Shown here one piece after another: positions 18,263-27,600 of a stretch of DNA of 64,000 nt. A model generated the notes under the pieces. The model worked only from the letters and a program-made list of their open reading frames with translations. It was not told the DNA's origin and made no database searches. Within the stretch, counting starts at the first letter, position 1; the number at the start of each line of letters is the position of its first letter. Where the stretch lies: assembly GCA_017548985.1 (NCBI GenBank), contig JAFYYW010000021.1:103015-167014 (forward strand), given 5' to 3'. A program made the position numbers and the translations under genes. Source of the DNA: Bacteroidales bacterium. GTDB lineage: Bacteria; Bacteroidota; Bacteroidia; Bacteroidales; UBA932.

Positions 18263-19447
18263 ATGGAGAATATAGACAACGAGACCATCAAATTCGACTG
18301 CAGCCGCGGATGCACTGTCACACGTGACAGCGAGTCCGGAGAGTACGATTGCAACTACCGCCAGGGATGTTGCAAGCTCGAGGCGTACAACTGGCTCAAG
18401 GGTGTGAACCAGGAGCAGTACAAAGATTTATTCGAGGTCCGTTTCAAGAACACCCGTAAAGGAATATATGTCAACGCCTCTGGCCAGGGAATCAAGACTG
18501 GGGACCTGGTGGTTGTCGAAGCCGCCAACGGTCATGATCTCGGGATCGTGACTCTTGAGGGCCCTATTGTCGGGCGCCAGATGAAGTGCAAGGGTGTCGA
18601 CATGGATACCACTGTATTAAGAAAGATATATCGCAGAGCCAAACCTTTTGATATCACCAAGTGGCAAGAGGCTATCGCCCGGGAGCAGGACACGATGATC
18701 CAGGCCCGTCGCATCGCCGCGGAGCTGGGCCTCGATATGAAGATAGGGGATGTTGAGTTCCAGGGGGATGGGACAAAAGCGATATTCTATTATATAGCTG
18801 ACGGCCGTGTGGATTTCCGGCAGCTTATCAAAGTCTATGCGGAGGAATTCCGTATCAGGATCGAGATGAAGCAGATCGGTGCCCGTCAGGAAGCCGGTCT
18901 CATAGGAGGACTTGGAGTTTGCGGAAGGGAGCTGTGTTGCGCCAACTATATCACCAATTTCCAGTCGATTTCGACTTCTGCCGCCAGGGTTCAGGATCTG
19001 TCGTTGAATCCTCAGAAACTCGCCGGCCAATGCGGCAAGCTCAAATGTTGCCTCAATTATGAGGTCTCCAATTACATGGATGCCCAGACCAGGATTCCCA
19101 AGGTCACCGAGCCGCTTGAGTTCGAGGACGGGCCGGTTTATCTGGTCAAAACCGATATCCTTCAGGAGATGATGTACTTCTCCTACGAGAAGGGTTCTCT
19201 CACAAATATCTACCCGCTCACCGCTAGCGAGGTGCGGGAGATTATCATGATGAACCGTAATGGGGAGCGTCCGGATTCTTTAAAGAGCGATCCCGAGCCG
19301 ATAGGACCTCAGTTCATATCCGCTGTCGGGGACGATAGCATCACCCGTTTCGACAAACCGAAGAAACAGAAAAGCCGGAACAGAAACAGGAATCGTGACA
19401 ATCGTGGCGGCGGACGTGGCAAGCAACCCCGTAAGGATCAATCATAA
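18263..19447 (+). CDS. ricT: RicT/YaaT-like PSP1-domain protein
   Basis: 394 residues from the ATG at 18263; an in-frame TTG at 18251 would overlap holB and is less likely. The central PSP1 domain (about 95-180) is flanked by cysteine clusters: CSRGC and CNYRQGCC at the N terminus and GVCGRELCCANY and GQCGKLKCCLNYE in the middle, which in RicT bind an iron-sulfur cluster with partner proteins. In Bacillus the complex affects RNase Y cleavage; the role in Bacteroidota is not defined. The C-terminal 40 residues are Lys/Arg/Asn/Gly-rich and disordered (RNRNRDNRGGGRG). The ricT-gldH order is typical of Bacteroidota. Confidence 0.88.
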   Translation: MENIDNETIKFDCSRGCTVTRDSESGEYDCNYRQGCCKLEAYNWLKGVNQEQYKDLFEVRFKNTRKGIYVNASGQGIKTGDLVVVEAANGHDLGIVTLEGPIVGRQMKCKGVDMDTTVLRKIYRRAKPFDITKWQEAIAREQDTMIQARRIAAELGLDMKIGDVEFQGDGTKAIFYYIADGRVDFRQLIKVYAEEFRIRIEMKQIGARQEAGLIGGLGVCGRELCCANYITNFQSISTSAARVQDLSLNPQKLAGQCGKLKCCLNYEVSNYMDAQTRIPKVTEPLEFEDGPVYLVKTDILQEMMYFSYEKGSLTNIYPLTASEVREIIMMNRNGERPDSLKSDPEPIGPQFISAVGDDSITRFDKPKKQKSRNRNRNRDNRGGGRGKQPRKDQS

Positions 19448-19453
19448 ATCGTG

Positions 19454-19894
19454 ATGAGAGGACGTCTGTGGATATCCGTCCTGGCGGTGGCGCTCGCATG
19501 CTGTTCCCGTCCTCCGTCCAGGGAGTTCTTCGTTCTCCGGGAGAACGCTGAATATGGAGACACTTACTCTTTCTCCCTGGACCTGGATGACTCCACACGG
19601 ACATATTCTTTGGATTTCTTCACCAGGCTCGAGAGGGATGCTTTCAGTGAGTTTCCGCCAGAGGATATAATCTTGGATCTCAGGTGGTTCTCTCCTTCAG
19701 ACTCTATCTTGACGGACACCGCTTTCGTCAAGGTGAGGGATCTTGCGGGCTCCAGTTATTATTCTCGGGACCTGATAACCCCTTTCAGTCCGGATCTGGA
19801 TCTTCCTGAGGTCGGGGAGTGGAGGCTCAAGGCCAAGATTGTCAATGATTCTGAGGAGATTCTGGGTTTGGGTATTGTTTTGAGATACGACTGA
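19454..19894 (+). CDS. gldH: GldH-family lipoprotein
   Basis: 146 residues with a type II signal peptide ending at LACC. The body has the GldH pattern of beta-strands (DTYSFSLDLDDSTRTYSLDFFTRL, then an FSPDLDLPEVGEWRLK segment). GldH was found as a gliding-motility lipoprotein in Flavobacterium but is conserved in non-gliding Bacteroidales, where its role is unknown. Position directly after ricT supports the call. A GTG at 19451 is an alternative start. The last base of the stop is the first base of the trmB ATG. Confidence 0.8.
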   Translation: MRGRLWISVLAVALACCSRPPSREFFVLRENAEYGDTYSFSLDLDDSTRTYSLDFFTRLERDAFSEFPPEDIILDLRWFSPSDSILTDTAFVKVRDLAGSSYYSRDLITPFSPDLDLPEVGEWRLKAKIVNDSEEILGLGIVLRYD

Positions 19895-20883
19895 TGGGAC
19901 ACGATAAACTCAGGAAATTCGCCGAGAATGAGACTTTCGCCTGCTTGTTGCAGCCGGATGCCTCCAAAGTTTTGGATAAGAGCGGGGATCCATCAGAGGG
20001 TCTCAAACTTCATGACCATCCGATAAAGGGACGCTGGAACGAGATGATGTTCCATAATGACCAGCCTATCGTGCTGGAGCTCGGTTGTGGGAAGGGAGAA
20101 TACACGATCGATTTGTCCAGGAGGATTCCGGAAAGGAATTATATCGGGGTCGATATCAAAGGGGCTAGGCTTTGGCGAGGGGCCAAGACCGCCACTGAGG
20201 AAGGGATTGGGAATGTGGCTTTCTTGCGTACCAGGATCGAGTTCATAGAGGCGTTTTTCGGGCCTGGGGAGGTGAGTGAGATTTGGTTGACGTTTTCTGA
20301 TCCGCAGTTGAAGAGCGAGAACAGCCGTCTGACCAGTCCGCTTTTCCTCGATCGTTACCGCAAGTTCCTCCGTCCCGGCGGAATCATCCACCTCAAGACC
20401 GACAGCCGTCTCCTCCATGAATATTCCAAAGCCGTGGCCGTTGAGAACGGTCTTACCATACTTGCCGCATCGACCGATCTCTATGGCTCCGAGGGAGTAT
20501 TCCCCCCGGCAACCGTGGCCACCCTCGGCTCCGCCGAGGCTTGTTCTACCCCCCAGTCGCTTTGCGACAGCCCCCATCGTGGGCAAATCCCCACCTGTGG
20601 CGGGGCCCCCTTGGTAAGAGGGGGGACCGCCGGCGAAGCCGGTGGTGGGGTCCGCGGAGCGGACGTTGAACGGGGGGAATACTCCCTTGGAGCTGAGTTA
20701 TTCGAAGTGCAGACGTTCTATGAGAGAATGTTCCTGTCGCAGGGGTACAAGATCACATATCTGGCGTTCACTATCGACCATGAGGGACCGTACAGGCACC
20801 CGACAGACTTTGACTCGGATTATTGGCGCTCAATAGAGGGGCCTAGGCGCTTCGTTCACTCACCGGCCTCTTCCCAGAGGTAG
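19894..20883 (+). CDS. trmB: tRNA (guanine-N7-)-methyltransferase with an in-frame palindromic insertion
   Basis: 329 codons, against about 225-260 in other Bacteroidota TrmB. The SAM-binding motif VLELGCGKGEYT (about 62-73), FSDPQLKSENSRLTSP (about 134-149) and the C-terminal FYERMFLSQGYKITYLAF are family landmarks; the enzyme methylates G46 in the tRNA variable loop. Between DLYGSE (about 196-201) and LGAELFEVQTFYE (about 266) lie about 65 residues of Pro/Gly/Ala/Cys composition that correspond exactly to a palindromic DNA element at 20492-20687. The frame is kept through it, so the product may still be made, with a loop near the conserved C-terminal region. Last gene of the operon; its 3' end overlaps the convergent U32 gene by 28 nt. 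Confidence 0.9.
   Translation: MGHDKLRKFAENETFACLLQPDASKVLDKSGDPSEGLKLHDHPIKGRWNEMMFHNDQPIVLELGCGKGEYTIDLSRRIPERNYIGVDIKGARLWRGAKTATEEGIGNVAFLRTRIEFIEAFFGPGEVSEIWLTFSDPQLKSENSRLTSPLFLDRYRKFLRPGGIIHLKTDSRLLHEYSKAVAVENGLTILAASTDLYGSEGVFPPATVATLGSAEACSTPQSLCDSPHRGQIPTCGGAPLVRGGTAGEAGGGVRGADVERGEYSLGAELFEVQTFYERMFLSQGYKITYLAFTIDHEGPYRHPTDFDSDYWRSIEGPRRFVHSPASSQR
20492..20687. mobile_element. Palindromic mini-element with 17-bp terminal inverted repeats, inserted in trmB
   Basis: The left end AGGGAGTATTCCCCCCG (20492-20508) and right end CGGGGGGAATACTCCCT (20671-20687) are perfect inverted repeats. Between them is a chain of short hairpins, most with 3-nt loops: stems at 20523-20539 (loop TCC), 20556-20568 (TTT), 20573-20583 (TCG), 20589-20605 (TGT, one mismatch), 20606-20624 (7-nt loop), 20626-20646 (GAA, one G-T wobble) and 20650-20664 (GGA). 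It has no ORF of its own and no IS relationship that I recognise; it resembles in concept the in-frame Rickettsia palindromic elements and MITEs. It is locally much richer in C/G runs than the flanking gene. Confidence 0.75.
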
Positions 20884-22124
20884 AGACGGTCGCCTCGACG
20901 AAGTTTGCGGTCACCTTTCCAGTCTTCCGGGAAAGAGACCGGAATAGAGCACAAATCACCCTTCCTGGCCTCTTGGACAGGTTTCAGATCAACCCTGATC
21001 TCTTTCACACTACCTTCGTAAACACCAGTGGTGGCCCCGATGGCGATATACTCGTCACCCACTTTGAAAGATCCCGATTCGACCAGGACTTCAGCTACCC
21101 CCAGGCGGTCATACCAGTTGGTGACTTTCCCGAAATAAGTTTTCCGGCGGGAAGCGTGGCTGCCGTAGATCTCGCTCCATTCCCCAAGCCTGGCACCTTG
21201 GTAATAACCATCCCAGAAACCTCTGTTGAACACCTCGGACAGCTGCTCCTTAAGATTTGAGGCAAGTTCATTTGTAAACGTCCCGTCGCAGACGGCGTCG
21301 GCTGCCTTCCGATAGCAGGAGGCGGTCCTTTTCACATATTCAGCTGACCTCGCCCTGCCCTCGATCTTAAGCACCCGGACACCCGAGTCTATGATCTTGT
21401 CCATGAACTCGATGGTACAGAGGTCCTTCGGGGACATGATGTACTTGTTGTCGATATTCAGTTTATATCCGGTCTCGAGGTCGGTAACCTCATAACCCCG
21501 GCGGCAGACTTGGTAGCATTCGCCCCTGTTACCGGACTTCCCGTGGGCGTGGAGGCTCAGGTAGCACTTTCCGGATACAGCCATGCAAAGAGCCCCATGG
21601 GCGAACATCTCGATTCGCACCAGGCTTCCGGACGGCCCGGTAATCCTTTCTGTGTCAATTGCTTCCTTAATGGCTTTGACTTGCCCGAGGTTCAGTTCCC
21701 TGGCAAGGACGACCACGTCGGCGAACTTTGCCCAGAATCTCAGCGCCTCGATGTTAGAGACATTAAGTTGTGTTGAGGCGTGTACTTCCAGTCCGATCTC
21801 CTTGCAGTACGATATAGCGGCCATGTCAGAGGCGATTATGGCATCCACCCCGGCATTTTTAGCCGAGTCTAACGCTTCCCGCATCGCCTCGAGATCCTCA
21901 TCGTATAGGACGATATTGAGGGTCATGTACGTCTTGACCCCTGCCTCACGGCAGATTCTTGTGATTTCAGGCAGATCCTCCGGACGGAAGTTATTGGCCG
22001 AGTGGGAACGCATGTTGAGCCGTCCGACTCCAAAATAAGCAGAGTCCGCTCCACCCTCAATCGCTGCCGCCAGGCACTCGAAATTGCCCGCCGGAGCCAT
22101 TATCTCAATTTCCTTCCTATTCAT
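20856..22124 (-). CDS. Peptidase U32 family protein (TrhP/RlhA-like)
   Basis: 422 residues. The U32 signature is clear: EMFAHGALCMAVSGKCYLS (about 165-183), with further cysteines in GNRGECYQVCRRGYE that in this family may ligate an iron-sulfur cluster. The opening EIMAPAGNFECLAAAIEGGADSAYFG is typical. Recognised relatives (TrhP/YegQ and RlhA/YdcP) take part in 5-hydroxylation of tRNA or 23S rRNA nucleosides; others are collagenase-like in name only. A C-terminal beta-barrel domain (about 335-415) matches the TrhP type. The 3' end overlaps trmB on the other strand. Confidence 0.88.
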   Translation of the reverse strand: MNRKEIEIMAPAGNFECLAAAIEGGADSAYFGVGRLNMRSHSANNFRPEDLPEITRICREAGVKTYMTLNIVLYDEDLEAMREALDSAKNAGVDAIIASDMAAISYCKEIGLEVHASTQLNVSNIEALRFWAKFADVVVLARELNLGQVKAIKEAIDTERITGPSGSLVRIEMFAHGALCMAVSGKCYLSLHAHGKSGNRGECYQVCRRGYEVTDLETGYKLNIDNKYIMSPKDLCTIEFMDKIIDSGVRVLKIEGRARSAEYVKRTASCYRKAADAVCDGTFTNELASNLKEQLSEVFNRGFWDGYYQGARLGEWSEIYGSHASRRKTYFGKVTNWYDRLGVAEVLVESGSFKVGDEYIAIGATTGVYEGSVKEIRVDLKPVQEARKGDLCSIPVSFPEDWKGDRKLRRGDRLYLWEEAGE

Positions 22125-22144
22125 GGATTACCGATTGTGCTGTG

Positions 22145-22152
22145 CAAAGATA
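22145..22152 (-). promoter_or_regulatory. Promoter -7 box TATCTTTG of the U32 gene
   Basis: CAAAGATA on the plus strand gives TATCTTTG on the minus strand, 20 nt before the ATG at 22124. Exact TAnnTTTG match; no convincing -33 element. Confidence 0.6.
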
Positions 22153-22218
22153 GCCATTTTCGGATATTTTGGTTATATTGCGATTTAGTTGCGGATTAAG
22201 ACCGCCGTGTTATAAGTT

Positions 22219-24612
22219 ATGCGTTTAACTATCAGTATTGAGTATTACACAATTCCGGGAGAGTCCCTCTCCGTTGTTTTGGCCGACGGGAAAGAGTTTC
22301 CCATGCGTTATGCCGCTGACGGGATGTGGGTGACGGAGTTCGGTGTCCCGGTTTCATGGAAAATCGTGGATTATGGTTTCGTGGTGAAGAGGGATGGACA
22401 GATTGTCCGTCGCGAATGGTCCGGACATGTTTTGAATATTCCATCGTCGAAGAAATTATCCTCAGTTGAGGTTAGGGATCGTTGGAATGAAAGGCCTTCC
22501 GACGCTCCATTCTGGACAAAGGCCTTTACGGATGTGATTTTCGGCGGAAAGGACTCCGCGGCTAAGAGATCATCGGGTGATTCGGTGCTTTTGGTGGCCG
22601 CTCCGCAAGTCCGCAAGGGAGAAACTCTCGCGGTGACTGGATCCGGGAAAAAGTTCGGCGACTGGAAGAGATTTGTCCCCATGTCGAGGAAGGGCGTGAT
22701 TTGGAAGATTTGTCTCGACTCAAGGGAAGTCTCTGAATATAAGTTTGTTATTATTGACTCGAAGACAGGGGAGCCGATAGCTTGGGAGGCTGGTCGCAAC
22801 CGTCGTTCCCCTGGTTATGTCGAAGATGGTTCCCTCCTGGTTGTACGTGAGGCGGAACCGGTTTTTGACAGGGCTCCCTGGAGGGGAACCGGAGTCGCGA
22901 TCCCGGTATTCTCGCTCCGTTCCGAGGATAGTTTCGGTGTCGGAGAGTTCAAAGACCTCAAGAAACTTGTGGACTGGGCTGTGGCTACTGGCCAGAGCGT
23001 TATCCAGATCCTTCCGATCAATGACACCACGATGTCCCGGACTTGGACGGATTCATATCCTTACAACGCCAATTCCACCTTTGCCTTGCATCCTCAGTTT
23101 ATTTCCCTTCCTGAGGCGGGTGTGAAGAAGACAAAGGAATACAAAGCTCTCCAGAAAGAGCTTAACTCCCTTCCTCAGATCGATTACGAACGGGTGAATA
23201 CTGAAAAGACCCGTTTGCTGCAGGAGACTTTCAACGCCATTGGACCGGGAGTCCTTGCTGGTGAGGAATATAAGTCTTTCTATAAATCTAACGAGCATTG
23301 GCTCGTCCCCTATGCCGCTTTCTGTGTGCTGAGGGATTTGAACTGCACTCCTCAGTTCGGGAAATGGACCGAGCTGAGTGTTTATTCCCGGAGTGGCGTG
23401 GAGGCGTTCAGGAAGGTTCATGGTGAGAAAATGGATTTCTATTGCTGGGAACAGTTTTGTCTCGACTCACAGTTGAAAGATGCCGTCGATTATGCCCATT
23501 CCAAGGGCGTGGCAATCAAAGGTGACCTGCCTATCGGCATAAGTCGTGATAGTGTCGACGCATGGCAATATCCGGAACTGTTCAATCTTGATTCCCAGGC
23601 AGGCGCGCCGCCGGACGCTTTTTCAGAAGATGGACAGAACTGGGGCTTCCCGACTTATAATTGGGAGGAGATGGCAAAAGATGGTTATGGTTGGTGGAAG
23701 GCCCGTCTCGGGAAGATGAGCGAATATTTCGACGCCTTCAGGATCGACCATATTCTCGGCTTCTTCCGTATCTGGGAGATTCCTCTTGGCATAAAGTCCG
23801 GTCTGCTCGGTCATTTCAATCCCGCCTTGCCATATTCGGCGGATGAGCTCCGTGGCCGCGGGTTCAATCCCGATACGGATTTGTTTGTCCCTGACCCGCA
23901 TCGTCCGGGTTGGTATCATCCTCGTATATCTTCCCAAAAGACAGCCGCTTTTGAGGCTCTCGAACAGTGGAAGAAAGATGCCTACAACGATCTGTACAAT
24001 GATTTCTTCTATCGCCGTCACAATGCTTTCTGGAAGGAGACCGCGATGCGCAAGCTACCCGCCTTGCTGGATTCAACCGGCATGCTCGCTTGCGGAGAGG
24101 ACCTTGGTATGATTCCGGCTTGCGTGCCTGAGGTGATGGATGAGCTCAAGATCCTTTCGCTTGAGGTGCAGAGGATGCCGAAGTCTCCGAAGGACGCTTT
24201 CGGCGATCCGGACAAGTATCCGTATCTTTCTGTATGTACGACCGGGTCGCATGACACTTCGTCGCTTAGGGCTTGGTGGGAGGAAGACAGGGAGTTGACT
24301 TCCAAGTATTTCCATGAGATGCTCCATTGTGAGGGGCAGGCTCCGGCGTATTGCGAGCCATGGATTTGTGAGTTGATATTGAAGCATCATCTCGCGTCTC
24401 CGGCCATGTTCTGCATATTGCCGCTCCAGGATTGGCTGTCAATCGACGGGTCGGTCCGTTACCAGGGTGATCCGGCGGACGAGAGGATCAATGTACCGGC
24501 TAATCCACGGCACTACTGGCGCTGGAGGATGCACACCACGCTCGAGGACTTGCTCTCCCACACAGATTTCAACACCCGCCTCCACAACCTCATTTCCATC
24601 TCCGGCAGGTAG
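22219..24612 (+). CDS. malQ: 4-alpha-glucanotransferase with N-terminal starch-binding domains (DPE2-type)
   Basis: 797 residues. The N-terminal about 210 residues form two CBM20-like domains (the second with GSGKKFGDWKRFVPM), followed by a GH77 catalytic domain beginning at APWRGTGVAIPVFSLRSEDSFGVGEF. Catalytic residues are in YFDAFRIDHILGFFRIWEIP (nucleophile Asp about 508), GEDLGMIP (acid/base Glu about 626) and TGSHDTSSLR (Asp about 675). It transfers maltosyl or glucan chains, in glycogen or maltodextrin metabolism. No other starch genes are adjacent. Length is shorter than the roughly 890 residues common in Bacteroides, mostly within the spacing of the catalytic domain, but all motifs are present. 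Confidence 0.93.
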   Translation: MRLTISIEYYTIPGESLSVVLADGKEFPMRYAADGMWVTEFGVPVSWKIVDYGFVVKRDGQIVRREWSGHVLNIPSSKKLSSVEVRDRWNERPSDAPFWTKAFTDVIFGGKDSAAKRSSGDSVLLVAAPQVRKGETLAVTGSGKKFGDWKRFVPMSRKGVIWKICLDSREVSEYKFVIIDSKTGEPIAWEAGRNRRSPGYVEDGSLLVVREAEPVFDRAPWRGTGVAIPVFSLRSEDSFGVGEFKDLKKLVDWAVATGQSVIQILPINDTTMSRTWTDSYPYNANSTFALHPQFISLPEAGVKKTKEYKALQKELNSLPQIDYERVNTEKTRLLQETFNAIGPGVLAGEEYKSFYKSNEHWLVPYAAFCVLRDLNCTPQFGKWTELSVYSRSGVEAFRKVHGEKMDFYCWEQFCLDSQLKDAVDYAHSKGVAIKGDLPIGISRDSVDAWQYPELFNLDSQAGAPPDAFSEDGQNWGFPTYNWEEMAKDGYGWWKARLGKMSEYFDAFRIDHILGFFRIWEIPLGIKSGLLGHFNPALPYSADELRGRGFNPDTDLFVPDPHRPGWYHPRISSQKTAAFEALEQWKKDAYNDLYNDFFYRRHNAFWKETAMRKLPALLDSTGMLACGEDLGMIPACVPEVMDELKILSLEVQRMPKSPKDAFGDPDKYPYLSVCTTGSHDTSSLRAWWEEDRELTSKYFHEMLHCEGQAPAYCEPWICELILKHHLASPAMFCILPLQDWLSIDGSVRYQGDPADERINVPANPRHYWRWRMHTTLEDLLSHTDFNTRLHNLISISGR

Positions 24613-24650
24613 CGAATTCCATCACGGTCTTCCACTATCATATTGATACA

Positions 24651-24680
24651 AAAAGGGGCGCCAGTTCAGGCGCCCCTTTT
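24651..24680. terminator. Bidirectional terminator between malQ and the DUF4988-type lipoprotein
   Basis: Perfect 12-bp stem AAAAGGGGCGCC / GGCGCCCCTTTT with loop AGTTCA. The A and T ends give a U-tract in both directions, serving the two convergent genes. Confidence 0.9.
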
Positions 24681-24697
24681 ACAATGTGAACATGCCA

Positions 24698-27600
24698 CTA
24701 TTCGCCTACGAGCTTATAGAGCTGTATAGGCTGCTGGTTCTTATAGGATGCGTCCTTGTAGAAGCGGAAGAATCCTCCGGAGTTGGTGTTGTTGAACCTC
24801 AAATGGCTTCCACCTTCCGTAGCTTTGATGTCAACACCACCCTCGCTGGAATCATAGGATATTGAGTTGGTGTAGGTGCCGCTCTTGGCGCAGAGGAGGT
24901 TATTGCTGTCTGAGGTGTTACCTATAGGGAATCCAGACTTGCTCTTAATCGTATAAACGCTGCCGCTCTTTGTGATTGTGAACGTGGCTGCGGTAGTAGT
25001 GGTTGTGGCGGCAATAGTGTTGCCGGAAATGGATACCGAGATCACGCAAGGAGCTTGCTGCGTTCCCTTCAAGTTGTCCTGGCTTCCATCAAGAGCAAGT
25101 TCGCCATCCTCGTAGACGATCAGGTACTCGCCGGACCAGTCGCTCAGGTTGGAAGTGACCTTCTGGAACACCTGGCCTTCGACAGGCTCGCCAATGTCAC
25201 CGCCGGGCTCATCACCGCCACCACCTTGTCCTTGTCCCTCGCCGATATACTCGTAGAGGTAAACAGCCAAGGCACCGCTTTGAGCGGTCGCATAGGAACC
25301 GAAGGAGGTGTGGTTGACAGAATATTGAACGTACTTATTGACCGAAAGGTTAGTGATTGTGGCTTTCCCGTCGCTGGCGATGGAGATGCTCCAGTACTGT
25401 CCTTCAGATGGAGAGGCGTCAACATTGAAGCTGTCGTACGTGCCCTTCTGGTACAGGAGCTTGCCGTCGGACTGAGCGATGGTGTATCCGTTGGCAGCCG
25501 ATGTGATCACATACTCGTTGCTTCTGGAAGGCATCGAGATGACACCGTTGTTGTCAGTGGCGTTATCATCATCGATATAACCAAAATTCTTCGTGATTGT
25601 CTTGCCGACATAGGCCTTGCTGCCATCCAGCGCGACGAGGATGTAAGACTTGCCGGAAGTCACGCTTGTGGCCTTCTGGTAGTTGTAGACAATGGTGGAG
25701 GAACCGCCGCCACTGACTGAGAGGATCTGGGCATCCACGACCTCGTGCTTGCTTTCCTTCTCGTAGTACTGGTACTTACCGAGGAGGGTGACGGTACTTC
25801 CATTCTTGATCTTGCTGGACCATTCGCTCTTGTTGGTGACGGTGTAGACGTAGATCGTGCCGGTCTCGTCGGTCAGGTCGAAACGGCAGTTGCTCTGGTT
25901 GTAATTGCTGACCGTACCGGTGAGTTTCAGCTTGATGTCAGTCCTGGCCGCGCTAATGAACTGGGCGACAGTCACTTCGTCACCTTCCGTCATTGTCACG
26001 CCATTGCTGGTGTAGGACACGGCGATTATGTTGATCGCTCCGTCAGACTCGCCGTAGTAGATACCTGTCAGGTTGATGTTGTAGCCAACGTAAGAGGCGA
26101 GGCCTGTGTAGTTGGCTGGCTTGTAGACGATAACCTTCTTGGTGGCTCCCTTGACAATCAGGTTATAGTTGCCGGAGTTGTCGAGAGTAAGGTCACCGGT
26201 CACCTTGACAGCTGTCGGGACACCCGTGCTGTAAGTGTTGATCTTTTTGGTGATGTCGGTTCCGGACACCTTGACAGTGTTCTTCTCGGAAGCGGTGGTA
26301 TAACCGGAGACTGAACCAAGGGCCGGGAGACCGTTGAACTTGGTGGCGGTAGCATTGAACTTCACGGAGTCACCTGCCCACTGGGGAGCGTTGGAGGCAT
26401 CCTGGACGAAGATATAGCTGCCACCTCCGGCAACAACATATCCGTCAGTCGTGACAGCGACCATCAGAGAGGTCTTGAGCTCGATCTCTTCACCCTCGTC
26501 AGAAGCGGCGGCTTCTGCCACATCCATCGAAGGATCGCCCTCGAACACAGCCTGATTGATCGTGCAGGTCTTAGTGATGTCGTTTCCTGAGAACTCAACT
26601 TTGGCCGTTCTTTCAGCCTCGGTCTTGTTTCGCTTGGCGGTGAAAGTGAATATCTTCTCTGTCAAGCCCCTGGTCGCGGGGGTAACGGAGAGCCAGTCGG
26701 AACCTTCGGTCACGTTGGCCTTAACGATGATATTGGCGTTCACCACAAACGCGACAAGCTGACGCCTTCCGTCGATATTGATGACCTCCTTGCTGAGAAT
26801 CAGGGCATCCTCGGTGATCTGGGTGATGGTCACGACGGTGCCGTCCTCGAGGGTGACTTTTGCGGACCTGCGGTCGTAAGACTCGTTTTGGGCCACATTG
26901 ACAACCACCTCGTCTCCGACAGAGACAATCTTGACCCAGTCGGCGTCAACCTCGGCGGTGGAAGACATGATAGGAATGGTCAGGTTACCGCCCTGGTAAT
27001 CGCTGGTGTATTCAGTCTGGACGACAGGCTTGCCGGACTCGTTGAGACCAATGTTGATGATCTTGATAAAAGATCCGCCCTTGTCGTCGGTGAGCAGGAA
27101 AAGAATCTTGGTCGGGGTGACCTTGGCGGGAGCCTTGATAGAGATCCTGCCGGTCCTGGTGTCATTCTCGTAGAATTTGACAGTCCAGCCGTCGCTCTCG
27201 AAGGTCTCGAGTTCAACTTTGGCACCTTCGGGGGCAGTGATCGTGTAAGCGGTGCTGAGGAGCTCTCCGTTACGCATGGAGGCGAAAACTTTCTCGTCGA
27301 AAATGAGCTGGAGCTTCTGGGCAGCGTTGGTTAGAGGAACGGTGATAACGGTGCCGTCACCAAGAGTGAAAATGGCGTTGTTGGGATCCGTGGTCACTTT
27401 CTCGAACACACAAGTGGCGGAAGCTCCTTGACCCTCGACCTTAGTCCATGTCCCGCCATTGTCATAGGAAACCATCCACTGGTCATCCTCGATCTTGACC
27501 TGAGGTGTGTTGCTGGTGGACACTTTCTTGCCCGCGGCGTCGAGAAGCCACGAGCCATTGACGGTCCAATAAAAATTGCCGTCAGAGTCGGCCTTGGCTC

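Noticed and set aside
19993..20586. Minus-strand ORF opposite trmB that enters the palindromic element
   Set aside because: It has no family resemblance, overlaps a clear core gene, and its extension only reflects the lack of stop codons in the GC-rich element.
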